From positions 1 to 64,000 of the forward strand of contig NZ_JBJHBQ010000002.1 in assembly GCF_050485565.1 (NCBI RefSeq): a stretch of DNA of 64,000 bases, written 5' to 3'. The position numbers and the translations under genes are program-made. Positions 16,901 through 26,138 of this stretch are shown one piece after another. The notes under the pieces were generated by a model. It saw nothing but the letters and a program-made list of their open reading frames with translations. It made no database searches and was not told the DNA's origin. This DNA comes from Glycocaulis sp050485565 (GTDB lineage: Bacteria > Pseudomonadota > Alphaproteobacteria > Caulobacterales > Maricaulaceae). Position 1 is the stretch's first letter. The number at the start of each line of letters is the position of its first letter.

Positions 16901-18250
16901 ATGAAATTTCCAATTACCTTGATGCTGGCCGCCGGGCTGGGCCTAGGCGGTCTGGCTGCCGGTGCGAACGCCCAGACGCTTAACGAAACGCTTGAAGCTG
17001 CCTATCGGACCAGCCCTGTACTGGCTGCGGAGCGCGCGCGCTTGCGTCAGGCCAGTGAAGGCGTGGTGCAGGCCCGCTCGGCGCGGTTGCCCAGCCTGTC
17101 GGCCAGTGCCGGCATTTCCGATGGCGATAGCTGGGGGCCGGGATCCGGCGGCGGCAGTGGCGGTGATGTCAGCTACTCGCTGAGTGCCAGCCAGAGCCTT
17201 TATTCCGGCGGCGGCATAGATGCCTCGGTGGATCAGGCCCTGAACCGGATCGAGGCCAGCCGGTGGAATGTTGTCGGCACCGAGCAGGATGTCATGCTGT
17301 CGGCGATTGGCGCTCACCTGGATGTCGTCCGCGATACCGCAATCGTTGATATCCGCCGCAATAACGTAGACGTGCTGGCCGAGCAGCTGCGTGCCGCGCG
17401 TGACCGTTTCGAGGTGGGTGAAATCACCCGTACCGATGTGGCGCAGGCCGAGGCACGCGTATCAGGCGCACAGGCCCAGCTTTCTGCCGCGCAGGCGACT
17501 CTGGCCGCCTCACGGGCGGGCTATGAACGGGTGACGGGCATTACGCCGCTGGATGTCGAGCAGCCCGAGGGCCAGCCCGATGTTCCAGAATCGCTGGCGA
17601 TTGCCGCCGATGTGGCGCTGGAAAACAATCCGCTGCTTTTGGCGGCCTTGTTCAATGAACAGGCAAGCCAGGCGGGTATCCGCGTGGCGCGTTCCGCCCT
17701 GCGGCCGGACGTGGCGCTGTCGGCTTCGGCGTCGGAATCGCGCGAATCGGACTTCACAGGCCGCGGGCGCGGCTCGGTGACCGTCGGTGCGCGTGTCTCC
17801 ATGCCGATTTTCACAGGCGGTCTCAACGAATCGCGGGTGCGTCAGGCGGTGGCCGTGGCCGATGAGTCGCGTCTGCAGGTGCTCAATGTGCGCCGAGCGG
17901 TGGCTGAAGGCATTTCCAATGCATGGAACAGCTATCTGGCGGCCGAAGCGGTGATCATCTCCAGCCGTCAGGCGGTGCGTGCTAACGAGATTGCCTTTGA
18001 GGGCGTGCGCCAAGAGGCATTTGTGGGTCTGCGCACGACGCTTGATGTGCTCAATGCCGAGCAGGAATTGCTCAATTCCCGTCTGGAGCTGGTCCGGGCC
18101 GAGCGCGACTATCAGGTCGCGGCTTATGCATTGCTGCAGGCGATGGGCAGGCTGACGGGGACACAGCTGGGTCTGGAGCCCTACGAAGAGGCCGATGCAG
18201 GCGAAAACCGCCGATTCTGGCCTAACTTCCCTTTAACGGGCGGTAATTAG
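16901..18250 (+). CDS. tolC: TolC-family outer membrane channel
   Basis: A 449-residue outer-membrane factor. The signal peptide (1-24, ending ANAQ) is followed by the first repeat TLNETLEAAYRTSPVLAAERARLRQASEGV and the second half beginning EAYR-like at AIAADVALENNPLLLAALFNEQAS. Both halves have the long helices and YSGG / FTGG turns (SLYSGGGIDASV and PIFTGGLNESRV) typical of TolC. It forms the trimeric exit duct for type I secretion and RND or ABC efflux. It could serve the RND pair at 39.7-44.0 kb, which has no channel gene beside it. The order methyltransferase-tolC-popZ matches what I recall for Caulobacter. Confidence 0.92.
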   Translation: MKFPITLMLAAGLGLGGLAAGANAQTLNETLEAAYRTSPVLAAERARLRQASEGVVQARSARLPSLSASAGISDGDSWGPGSGGGSGGDVSYSLSASQSLYSGGGIDASVDQALNRIEASRWNVVGTEQDVMLSAIGAHLDVVRDTAIVDIRRNNVDVLAEQLRAARDRFEVGEITRTDVAQAEARVSGAQAQLSAAQATLAASRAGYERVTGITPLDVEQPEGQPDVPESLAIAADVALENNPLLLAALFNEQASQAGIRVARSALRPDVALSASASESRESDFTGRGRGSVTVGARVSMPIFTGGLNESRVRQAVAVADESRLQVLNVRRAVAEGISNAWNSYLAAEAVIISSRQAVRANEIAFEGVRQEAFVGLRTTLDVLNAEQELLNSRLELVRAERDYQVAAYALLQAMGRLTGTQLGLEPYEEADAGENRRFWPNFPLTGGN

Positions 18251-18351
18251 GGTCTATTCAGCGCACGCAAGTGCTGGACATCCCGGCGAGGGCATTCCAA
18301 GCTTGGTCAAGTGTCAAGCAACCCCTCGCGACCATCCGAAGGACCTGTTTC

Positions 18352-18996
18352 ATGGCCCAGAGCAACGCAGAACAAGAACCGACCATGGAGGAAATCCTGG
18401 CCTCCATCCGGCGTATCATCAACGAGGATGATGAGCCGCAAGCCGAGGCTGCGCCTGCTGCTTCTGAGCCTGTAGCGGAGCCGGAAGCTGCGCCGGAACC
18501 GGAACCGGAAGCGGAGCCGGCGTTTGAGGCGGCACCTGAACCTGAACCGGAGCCGGAGGAGGTCGCCGTTGATGACGATGTCCTGGAGCTGACCGACCGG
18601 GTTGAGGAAGAGGGTGAAGGCACCTCGCCCATGGCCATTGCGGACGATCTGATGATCCTTGACCGCGAGGAAGAAGCCGCGCCGGCCCCTGAACCCGAAC
18701 CTGAGCCAGAACCGGAACCCGTCATGGCTGAAGCACCTGAACCTGCCGCTGCCCCGGCACCGGCTGAAGATGATGACAGCCTGCTGGCCGAACCGGCTGC
18801 AAGCGCCGCTGCGGGCGCGTTTGCCGCGCTTACGGAGAATTTGCGCGTGAGCAGCCATAACGGTCAGACGCTTGAAGGTATCGTGCGCGAGCTGATGCGC
18901 CCGATGCTCAAGCAATGGCTGGATGAAAACCTGCCTGCCATCGTCGAGGCGAAGGTGCAGGAAGAGATCGAGCGCGTGGCGCGCCGCCGCCGCTAG
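18352..18996 (+). CDS. popZ: PopZ-type polar organising protein (DUF2497)
   Basis: A 214-residue protein in three parts. The conserved N-terminal helix is EPTMEEILASIRRIINEDDE (residues 9-28). A long Pro/Glu/Ala-rich disordered linker (about 29-150, with many EPEPEP runs) follows. The C-terminal oligomerisation helices include TLEGIVRELMRPMLKQWLDEN and a final EEIERVARRRR. This is the plan of Caulobacter PopZ, which self-assembles at the pole, anchors the ParB/parS centromere and recruits cell-cycle regulators. The acidic, proline-rich linker sets the fluidity of the condensate. The ATG at 18352 is chosen because homologues begin just before EPTMEEIL. A terminator follows. Confidence 0.93.
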   Translation: MAQSNAEQEPTMEEILASIRRIINEDDEPQAEAAPAASEPVAEPEAAPEPEPEAEPAFEAAPEPEPEPEEVAVDDDVLELTDRVEEEGEGTSPMAIADDLMILDREEEAAPAPEPEPEPEPEPVMAEAPEPAAAPAPAEDDDSLLAEPAASAAAGAFAALTENLRVSSHNGQTLEGIVRELMRPMLKQWLDENLPAIVEAKVQEEIERVARRRR

Positions 18997-19040
18997 GCTG
19001 ACACCGACTAACACACGCCCGATTGGGGCTGGAAGCTGTT

Positions 19041-19070
19041 ACAGACGCCCCCTAAAAAGGGCGTCTGTTT
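19041..19070 (+). terminator. Rho-independent terminator after popZ
   Basis: A 10-bp perfect stem ACAGACGCCC (19041-19050) / GGGCGTCTGT (19059-19068) has an A-rich 8-nt loop and a short T tail. Confidence 0.82.
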
Positions 19071-19088
19071 CGTTGCGGGGTAGGTGTT

Positions 19089-20054
19089 TTGCGTGATTTT
19101 GACAGTATCTGGACTGAGCTGGAGCCTTGGCTTGCGGGGCTGGAGAGCCGGCGCGAGGCGGTGGTGCGCCGGCTAATTACCGGGATCGTCGCCGTGGTCC
19201 CCGGCGGGCTGGCGGTGATACTGGTCCTGTCGGCCTTGGGACTGCCCGGCGGGCTGGCGGTGTTTGCGGCCATCATACTTGTCAGCATCCTTATCGGGAT
19301 TGTCTCCGCGCCCTTTCACGCCTTGCGCACCGAGGTCAAGCACGGGCTGAACAACCGGCTGGCCGCCGCCTTTGATCTGCGCTACGCGCCAAAGCCCGGC
19401 AATCCCGCGCACTTTGACAGTTTCCGCAGCCACGGCCTGATCCCGAATTCCGACCAGCGCGAGTTTGAAGACCATTTTTCCGGTGAGGCCCACGGTGCAG
19501 AGTTCGAACTCTACGAGGCGGTGCTGAGGCAGCGCCGGCGCAGCCGCAAGCGTACCTATTACGTCACCGTGTTTCGCGGTGTTCTGATCCGTGTTGCCTT
19601 TCCCCGGACCATAGAGGGCGTCACCCTGATCACCCGCGATCAGGGAATATTCAACGCGCTGGACGGCCTGATGCGGTCAGCCAATGGCCGCAGGCTGGAG
19701 CGTATCGGCCTGGTCGACCCGAAATTTGAGCGCATCTTTCAGGTCTACGGCACCGATCAGGTGATGGCGCGCTATCTGATGACGCCAACCTTCATGGAGC
19801 GGGTGCTGTCGCTGGAGACGGCGCTCAAGGGCAAGAATGTGCGCGGCGTCTTTGACGAGGCGCTGGCTGACGGGTTCGGCAGAGGCGAGCTGTTACTGGC
19901 CGCTGAAACAGGCAATCTGTTCGAGCCGGGATCGCTCTTCAAACCGCTGAACGCGCGCGAGCGGGTCGAGACGCTATATCGCGACTTTGAGCTGATCGAA
20001 GAGATTATCGCCTTGGTGCTGGCACCGGATGAAAAGCCTGAATGGATGGCGTAA
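19089..20054 (+). CDS. DUF3137 membrane protein, 321 aa
   Basis: A protein of the DUF3137 type. Two adjacent membrane helices near the N-terminus (about 30-68) are followed by a soluble domain with VYGTDQVMARYLMTPTFMERVLSL and a GELLLAAETGNLFEPGSLFKPL segment, which are typical of the family. The start is a rare TTG at 19089 with GGGGTAGG upstream; no ATG or GTG lies in frame near it. The function of the family is unknown. It has its own transcription unit after the popZ terminator and is convergent with phhA. Confidence 0.83.
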   Translation: MRDFDSIWTELEPWLAGLESRREAVVRRLITGIVAVVPGGLAVILVLSALGLPGGLAVFAAIILVSILIGIVSAPFHALRTEVKHGLNNRLAAAFDLRYAPKPGNPAHFDSFRSHGLIPNSDQREFEDHFSGEAHGAEFELYEAVLRQRRRSRKRTYYVTVFRGVLIRVAFPRTIEGVTLITRDQGIFNALDGLMRSANGRRLERIGLVDPKFERIFQVYGTDQVMARYLMTPTFMERVLSLETALKGKNVRGVFDEALADGFGRGELLLAAETGNLFEPGSLFKPLNARERVETLYRDFELIEEIIALVLAPDEKPEWMA

Positions 20055-20060
20055 ACGCGC

Positions 20061-20945
20061 TCACACCCATTTGGCCCCTTTGGCCAGACCGCCCGCTTTT
20101 GCGTATTCCTGCGTGCCTGTGGTGTAGACCTTCTCGCCGTCCACGATGTCGCTGGCCTTGAAGTCGCTCTGGCCTTTCAAGCGGGCGTAGATCGGGTCGA
20201 AATCCTGCCCGGCTGTCGCCTCCATCAGCTCGTCATAGGAGTCGATGACGAAATAGGTCTGTTGGAAATCATCGTAGCGGTAGTCGGTGCGCATCACGCG
20301 TTCGAGATCGAAGTGAACGCGGTTGGGCGAGCGGCCCTCCAGTGCAAACACCGATTCTGACTGGCTGGAGACGATGCCGGCACCATAGATGCGCTTGCCT
20401 TCGGGCGTGTTGATGAGGCCGAACTCGACCGTGTACCAGTACAGCCGGGTGAGGTTCTCGATCATGTCATGCTTGGCAGCCTTCGCGCCGCCTTTGCCGT
20501 AAGCCTGCATATAGTCGGCAAAGACCGGCTGGGTCAGCAATGGCACATGGCCGAACACGTCATGGAAAATGTCTGGCTCGGGCAGGTAGTCCAGCTTGTC
20601 GGCATCGCGGATGAAACGCCCGGCGACAAAGCGGCGGTTGGCCAGATGATCGAAGAACACATCGTTGGGTATGAGGCCGTGAACGGCGACCACGGTCCAG
20701 CCGGTGAGCTTTTCCAGCTTCTCGTTCATGCGGCGGAAATCGGGAATGCCGCCCTCATTCAGATTGAGAAGCTCCAGCCCCTTGAAGTGTTCCGGCGCTG
20801 CGCGGCCCTGCAGCACCTTCATCTGGCGCTTGTAGAGCGTGTCCCACACGCCGTGCTCCTCGGCGGAATAGCGGTCCCAGCACTGGTCAATCGTATGGTC
20901 AGCCGCCGGGGTCTGCTCGGCGATTACGGGATCCTGCACAGGCAT
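20061..20945 (-). CDS. phhA: Phenylalanine 4-monooxygenase
   Basis: Pterin-dependent, non-haem iron hydroxylase that converts phenylalanine to tyrosine. The 294-residue single-domain bacterial form has the iron ligands in place: FHDVFGHVPLL gives His128 and His133, and LYWYTVEFGL gives Glu174. The substrate loop YGAGIVSSQSES is also present. The start at 20945 (MPVQDPVIAE) is chosen over an upstream extension, which would overlap the terminator hairpin. No carbinolamine dehydratase gene (phhB) is beside it in the window. It may supply tyrosine or feed aromatic catabolism. Confidence 0.95.
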   Translation of the reverse strand: MPVQDPVIAEQTPAADHTIDQCWDRYSAEEHGVWDTLYKRQMKVLQGRAAPEHFKGLELLNLNEGGIPDFRRMNEKLEKLTGWTVVAVHGLIPNDVFFDHLANRRFVAGRFIRDADKLDYLPEPDIFHDVFGHVPLLTQPVFADYMQAYGKGGAKAAKHDMIENLTRLYWYTVEFGLINTPEGKRIYGAGIVSSQSESVFALEGRSPNRVHFDLERVMRTDYRYDDFQQTYFVIDSYDELMEATAGQDFDPIYARLKGQSDFKASDIVDGEKVYTTGTQEYAKAGGLAKGAKWV

Positions 20946-20980
20946 GGCTCGCTCCGGATTCGATAAACTTTTCCGGCAAG

Positions 20981-21013
20981 ATAAAGCAAGGCCCCCCGCT
21001 TGTGCGAGGGGCC
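20981..21013 (-). terminator. Terminator of the beta/gamma-crystallin gene
   Basis: On the reverse strand GGCCCCTCGC / GCGGGGGGCC (20990-21013, one G-U pair, tetraloop) is followed by TTGCTTTAT. A weaker hairpin with an A/T-run loop lies at about 21024-21044. Confidence 0.6.
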
Positions 21014-21044
21014 GAACTGCACGGCGCATGTTTTTTTTATGCGC

Positions 21045-22001
21045 TTACCTGACGCACAGCACGTCGGCGAGGGCGCCGTTGGACTGCGCGGTGCGGGCAT
21101 CACCGATAAAGTAGTGATTGCCGCGCCCCTGGTCGGTGATGGTGTAGTAGGCCGCACCGCGGAAGCCTTCACCCCGGCAGAGCGCGTCCGCCGTCACCTG
21201 ATCGCAGGCCGAGTTGTTGAAATTGCTCATGCAGCGCGCGACCGGAGCCCCGCTAATGCGCGGATTGGCAAAATAGGTGCTTTGCGCGCCACGCGTGCCG
21301 CCAAAAACTGACCCCGGACGCAGATTGGAACCAGGGCCGGGGTTGAAGCCCGGATTGGGAGCGGGCGTAGGCGGGTTGTATTGCGAGGTCGGGGAGGCCG
21401 AGCTGATCTCGCGGTCAAGGCCCATGCGGCGCAGGTCGGACGCTTCATTGCGAAGCGTTTCGCAGCGGCCGCCGAAATTGGCGTGCTGGCAGACGATCCA
21501 CTCTCCGCTGAGCACGCGCAAGGAGCGCGGACGGTCGTTGAACTGGATCGAATTGAAGTTCGACACATTGTCCATGATGAGGCGCGCCTCGCCGCCGAAA
21601 TTCGGCTCGGAGAACATCATCAGCGCCTCGCGTCCGCCCCGGCGGAAATCAACCGGACGGGCCGAGCTGATCTGGTTGTTCCAGCCGCCGGTCAGTTGCG
21701 GGGCGTCCTGCCAGAAAATCTGGCAGCGGCCGCGATAATTGATGTCGAAGCAGATCTCCCAATAGCCTCTCGATATCCGGAAGGAGCTGGGCACGTCATT
21801 GAAGTTCATCCGGCGAAAGTCGGGCGCATCCCCGTCCAGGCGAATGGAGCGCCCGGTGAAGTTTGGCCCTTCAAAAAACTCGATGACCGGCGCGCCACCG
21901 CCGCCTCCGGGCCGGCCACGCTGGGCTTCGGCATCTAGCGGGACAAGCACGAAAGCGGCCGCCGCCGCTCCCAATGCAAGAATACACTTGGCCAGGTTCA
22001 T
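21045..22001 (-). CDS. Secreted beta/gamma-crystallin-family protein
   Basis: A 318-residue exported protein. The signal peptide (1-25, ending AEAQ) is followed by a glycine-rich linker and two tandem crystallin domains. These read IEFFEGPNFTGRSIRLDGDAPDFRRMNFNDVPSSFRI... and MMFSEPNFGGEARLIMDNVSNFNSIQFNDRPRSLRV..., each with the paired Greek-key Y/F-x-x-x-x-F/Y-x-G pattern. A proline-rich linker leads to a C-terminal Cys-containing region (CMSNFNNSACDQVTADALC). Bacterial members often bind calcium through D/N-x-x-S; SS pairs are present but binding is not shown. The start at 22001 follows a GGAGTATCC ribosome site. Role unknown. Confidence 0.85.
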   Translation of the reverse strand: MNLAKCILALGAAAAAFVLVPLDAEAQRGRPGGGGGAPVIEFFEGPNFTGRSIRLDGDAPDFRRMNFNDVPSSFRISRGYWEICFDINYRGRCQIFWQDAPQLTGGWNNQISSARPVDFRRGGREALMMFSEPNFGGEARLIMDNVSNFNSIQFNDRPRSLRVLSGEWIVCQHANFGGRCETLRNEASDLRRMGLDREISSASPTSQYNPPTPAPNPGFNPGPGSNLRPGSVFGGTRGAQSTYFANPRISGAPVARCMSNFNNSACDQVTADALCRGEGFRGAAYYTITDQGRGNHYFIGDARTAQSNGALADVLCVR

Positions 22002-22095
22002 CACGGATACTCCCTTTCCAGCCTGTTCATGGCAGAAAGAGTGATCTTCGCGCCGTGAACCCCCGATGAAAGCGCTTACGTGCTTTCGTTCATCT

Positions 22096-23868
22096 CTAAT
22101 AGCCCATTGCGGCGCCGTCGGTACGCATTTCTGATGCGCCGGTGAGCACACCGGTCACCGGATCGCGGCGGATTGCCTGATAACCACCAAACCCGCCATC
22201 GCTGCCTGCGAGAACATGGCCGCGGCGCTCCAGCTCCTCGCGCACGTCCTGTGGCACGCCGCTTTCCAGATGCACCACGCCAAGGCCGGCAGGCGTGCCA
22301 AGCGCGTCCGTCGGCTCTGTGGAGCCATGATGGCGCCAGCGCGCGCTATCGCCTGCCTGCTGCAGGTTCAGGCCGAAATCGATCATGTTGGACAGCACCT
22401 GCACATGGCCTTGCGGCTGCAGGGCGCCGCCCATCACGCCAAAGCTCAAATAGCCCTGGCCCTCATAGGTCACCATGCCGGGAATAATGGTGTGGAAGGG
22501 GCGCTTGCCCGGTTCGAATACGTTGGGGTGATCGTCGTCGAGCGAGAAGGCTTCACCCCGGTTCTGGAACATGAAGCCCAGCCCGTCGGCCACGATACCG
22601 GCACCCATACCGCGATAGTTCGACTGGATCAGCGACACCATCATGCCGCTGGAATCGGCGGTGCTCAGATAGGTCGTGTCATTGTGCTCGATCTGGGGCG
22701 GATCACCCGGACCCACCTGTTCCATTGCCCGCTCCATGGAGATCAGGGCGCGCCGTTCAGCAGCATATTCGTCTGACAGGAGCCATTCCACAGGTGCAGG
22801 CTGGAAAGCCGGGTCAGCGTAAAAACGCGCCCGGTCCTCGAAGGCGAGGCGTTTGGCCTCGATCATCACGTGCAGCGTGTCGGCGCTCATATAGCCCATG
22901 GAGGCAAGGTCATAGCCTTCGAGTATCTGCAGCATTTGCAGCACGCTCATGCCCTGGCCCTGCGGCGGCATCTGCCAGACATCATAGCCGCGGTAATTGA
23001 CCGTGACCGGGTCCACCCATTCTGAAGTGTGGGCAGCAAAGTCCTCATAGCGTAGCCAGCCGCCGATACGGCGCATATAGGCGTCTATCGTGCGGGCGAT
23101 CTCGCCCTCGTAATAGGCATCCCGCCCCTGTTCAGCGAGCAGGCGGTAGGTGCGGGCCAGATCCGGATTGCGGAAAATCTCGCCCTCGGCGGGCGCGCGT
23201 CCGTCAGCGTTCAGATAGGTTGCGCGGGCATTGTCGAACTCGCTGAACTGGCCTGCCTCATAGCGTTCCTGGAAGATGCGCATATTGCGCTCCCAGTAAT
23301 AGGCAATGGTGTGGCTGACCGGGAAGCCCTCCTCCGCGTAGCGGATGGCGGGCGCCAGAACCTGCTCCATCGGCAGACGGCCAAAGCGCTCATGCAGGGC
23401 AAACCAGCCATCAACGGCACCGGGGACCGAGACGGCCAGCGGGCCGACAGGCGGGATTGTCCCCTCCGGCGTCAGATTGGCGCGCACGGTCTCGATGTCG
23501 AGCCCCATGGGCGAGCGGCCTGCGCCGTTCAGCCCGTAGACCTGCTGCGTCTCGGGATCATAGACCAGCACGAAAATATCGCCGCCAATCCCGTTGCCGA
23601 CCGGCTCCATCAGGCCCAGCACAGCGTTCATCGCGATAGCGGCGTCGACCGCATTGCCGCCAGCCTTTAGAATGTCGATGCCGACCATGCTGGCCAGTGG
23701 CTGCGCGGAGGCGGTTACGCCATTGACCGCTTGAATGGGCGAGCGGGTGGCGAAGTGGTCTCCCGTCACCCGGTCGCCAGGATGGAAGGTTTGCGCGGCG
23801 CTCGCCGGGATCAGATGGGTAAAGGCCATGACGGCTCCTGCGGCCAGAAGTGCGTTCAGCGTTTTCAT
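22096..23868 (-). CDS. ggt: Gamma-glutamyltransferase
   Basis: Periplasmic Ntn-hydrolase that cleaves gamma-glutamyl bonds of glutathione and related compounds. The 590-residue proenzyme has a signal peptide (1-25), the NAVDAAIAMNAVLGLMEPVGNGIGGD substrate region, and the autoprocessing site HNDTTYLSTAD, where Thr398 becomes the N-terminal nucleophile of the small subunit. SFGVMGGALQPQGHVQVL and GGFGGYQAIRRDP are also family features. The length is typical. It is a single gene on the reverse strand between the crystallin and AsmA genes; no operon overlap is visible. Confidence 0.95.
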   Translation of the reverse strand: MKTLNALLAAGAVMAFTHLIPASAAQTFHPGDRVTGDHFATRSPIQAVNGVTASAQPLASMVGIDILKAGGNAVDAAIAMNAVLGLMEPVGNGIGGDIFVLVYDPETQQVYGLNGAGRSPMGLDIETVRANLTPEGTIPPVGPLAVSVPGAVDGWFALHERFGRLPMEQVLAPAIRYAEEGFPVSHTIAYYWERNMRIFQERYEAGQFSEFDNARATYLNADGRAPAEGEIFRNPDLARTYRLLAEQGRDAYYEGEIARTIDAYMRRIGGWLRYEDFAAHTSEWVDPVTVNYRGYDVWQMPPQGQGMSVLQMLQILEGYDLASMGYMSADTLHVMIEAKRLAFEDRARFYADPAFQPAPVEWLLSDEYAAERRALISMERAMEQVGPGDPPQIEHNDTTYLSTADSSGMMVSLIQSNYRGMGAGIVADGLGFMFQNRGEAFSLDDDHPNVFEPGKRPFHTIIPGMVTYEGQGYLSFGVMGGALQPQGHVQVLSNMIDFGLNLQQAGDSARWRHHGSTEPTDALGTPAGLGVVHLESGVPQDVREELERRGHVLAGSDGGFGGYQAIRRDPVTGVLTGASEMRTDGAAMGY

Positions 23869-23979
23869 GATGCTCCCCTTCGCCCCGTCAGCTTGTGTGG
23901 GGCTGCTTCTTGAGCGGCATCATGGCGCTGGCTTGCGCCGACGCAAGCAAAACCCCCGCCTGTTCACGCGCGTGTGACG

Positions 23980-25980
23980 TCAGTTGCCGTCATCACTCCC
24001 GCTGCGCCGCTGGCGGTCCAGCAGGCCACGTAGCACGTCGGCCGGGGTGGGTTGTGACTGCTGCTCGTCCTCTTCGCCTTCACCCTCGCCGGAGCGCTGG
24101 CCGGGCAGGATGCGGTCGAGCAGGCCACGCGCCTGACCGGCCGCCAGCTCGCGGGCAACCGCTTCGAAATCGATGCTGAACGACGGGTTGGCGAAATTAC
24201 CGCGTATCCGGACGGGTACGGCAATGCCGCCCAGCTCCGGCGTGCCGCCCTGGCCAGCCAGTGAGGCGACGGCGCGCGGCGAAATGCGGTAGTCCATCGA
24301 CTGTTCCACCAGATTGAACTCGCCTGTGCCGGTAACCCGCAATAGCGGGCTGAGCATGGACAAATCGGTATTCGACAGGACGCCATTGCGGATATTGAAC
24401 GTGCCGCCCAGCTCGCTGAAATCGGTCTCCTCCTCCGGCCCGAAGCCTTGGGGCAGCTGACGTGTCGTGATGGCGGTCTGCACGCCACGAAGGATGCGTG
24501 CAAGGTTGAAACCTTCAATCGCGCCATCGCTCAGGCGCAGATTACCACTGCCCGACAGCGACCGCATGATCGCTGCCGTGCTGGCCCCCGAGCTGGTCAG
24601 GTCAATGGTGAAATTGCCTAGCCCGCGCAGCGCCGAGAAGTCTGCTGCTGCGCCAAGGAAGGGCTGGGTCTGCAGGCCCTGCAGCCGGGCGTTCAGCGAA
24701 TAGCTGGGCGTCGCGCCACGGGCATTGACAACGAGCTGTCCCGATCCGCTGCCGCCATACAGCGTGAAGCGTGACAGGTCGGCCACGAGGCGCCCATTGG
24801 TCAGGCGGGCATGGACGGCAGCCTCGCTTACCTCCACATCGCCGAAGATCAGCCGTCCGGCACTGAGACGCAGATCAGCGTCCACCAGGCTCAGGGCCGC
24901 CAGATCAATTTCCTCGGTGCTCCATTCAGGCTGACCGCCGGTGGCCGTGCCGGACTGTTCGGCCGGCATATAGGGGTTGAGGTTCAGGACAGGAATGACC
25001 AGCTGGCCGGTCAGCATGGGGCGCTCACGCTCCGTCTGCACGGTCAGGGAGCCGGTTGCGGTAATCTCGTCGAGACGCAGCCTTGCGTTCTCGAAGCGGA
25101 TCTCGCCCGGCACGCTGGTCAGGCGCCCGGATGCCGATGCGCTCCGCAGGGCCGAGCCGGGCGGCAAGGGCTCGCCAGCAAGCCGCGCGAGACCGGGAAT
25201 GTCGGTCTGGACACTGGCGTCGCCAGCCAGATCAAACGTGCTGCTTTCCAGCGCATTGCCGTCGAAACTCACGGTAAGCGGGCTGGAGCGGACCTCCAGC
25301 GTCAGAGGGGTTTCACGCCCTTCCATGAACGGACGCAGGCCGCCGAGCCGGGTGTCGAAAGCAATCCTCTCGCCGCGCAGCACGAACTCGCCATCCATGC
25401 GCGCTTCGCGGTCCAGATCCTCTGCATGCAGCCGGACATTGAGCTGCGAAACGTCCCAGGTGTCGGTTCCGTCGGAATAGCTCAATGCGCCGTTTTCAAT
25501 GCGGATGCCGGAGAACGTCCCGTCGAAGGGAAGTGCGCCGGGCTGGCGGAAGCCGCCATTACTGTCGGATGACGGCGCAGCTTGCGCTTCCTCAGCGGAG
25601 GCAAATGTCCAGTTATTGCCGCGCGCGTTTTCGCGAAGACGGATAACCGGCTCGACCAGCACGAACTCGCTGACCTCCACCCGGTTGGAAAACAGCGGCC
25701 ACAGGGCGAGGCCCAGGCGCAGTTCGGAGAGCTCTGCAAACGCCTCCTCGCCAAACCCATCCGCATTGCCGATCGAAACATTGCCTGCACTGATCTGGAT
25801 GGAGGGCAATATGGTCAGGCCGATCTCGCCGCCAATGCTCACCTCGCGCCCCAGCTGCTCGCTGGCCCGCCGCTCGATTTCGCCGCGCCAGTTTTCCGGG
25901 GTGAGCAGCGCCGGAACCAGAAGGGCGGCGGCAACAGCGATCCCCGCAAGGACCAGAAGAATCATAAGCAGGCGGCGCAT
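23980..25980 (-). CDS. AsmA-family envelope protein
   Basis: A 666-residue protein with an N-terminal membrane anchor (MRRLLMILLVLAGIAVAAALL) and the AsmA start PENWRGEIERRASEQLGREVSIGGEI. A long beta-rich body leads to the C-terminal AsmA_2 region YRISPRAVASLAGQGGTPELGGIAVPVRIRGNFANPSFSIDFEAV. AsmA-like proteins form bridge-like lipid-transfer or assembly factors between the two membranes. The tail (SGEGEGEEDEQQSQPT) is acidic and disordered. The start at 25980 is preferred, since upstream codons give no signal. Divergent from the M48 peptidase gene over 158 bp. Confidence 0.9.
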   Translation of the reverse strand: MRRLLMILLVLAGIAVAAALLVPALLTPENWRGEIERRASEQLGREVSIGGEIGLTILPSIQISAGNVSIGNADGFGEEAFAELSELRLGLALWPLFSNRVEVSEFVLVEPVIRLRENARGNNWTFASAEEAQAAPSSDSNGGFRQPGALPFDGTFSGIRIENGALSYSDGTDTWDVSQLNVRLHAEDLDREARMDGEFVLRGERIAFDTRLGGLRPFMEGRETPLTLEVRSSPLTVSFDGNALESSTFDLAGDASVQTDIPGLARLAGEPLPPGSALRSASASGRLTSVPGEIRFENARLRLDEITATGSLTVQTERERPMLTGQLVIPVLNLNPYMPAEQSGTATGGQPEWSTEEIDLAALSLVDADLRLSAGRLIFGDVEVSEAAVHARLTNGRLVADLSRFTLYGGSGSGQLVVNARGATPSYSLNARLQGLQTQPFLGAAADFSALRGLGNFTIDLTSSGASTAAIMRSLSGSGNLRLSDGAIEGFNLARILRGVQTAITTRQLPQGFGPEEETDFSELGGTFNIRNGVLSNTDLSMLSPLLRVTGTGEFNLVEQSMDYRISPRAVASLAGQGGTPELGGIAVPVRIRGNFANPSFSIDFEAVARELAAGQARGLLDRILPGQRSGEGEGEEDEQQSQPTPADVLRGLLDRQRRSGSDDGN

Positions 25981-26138
25981 GATGTGAACTCCGGTATTGC
26001 CAGCAGGCGAGGGGGCAACGGAAACAGTTCCGTAGCGGTCCGGGTTATGTTTAACTTCTCGGGACAATTGTTTCCATCGTGGCGGGCCGGAAAAATGAAT
26101 CCTGGTGCGCCCGTCATTGTCCTGAAGGGGGAGTGGTG

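Noticed and set aside
18430..18760. Imperfect EPEP-coding repeat as a possible DNA tandem repeat
   Set aside because: The repetition is at the protein level with varied codons and belongs to the PopZ linker; no exact DNA unit repeats.
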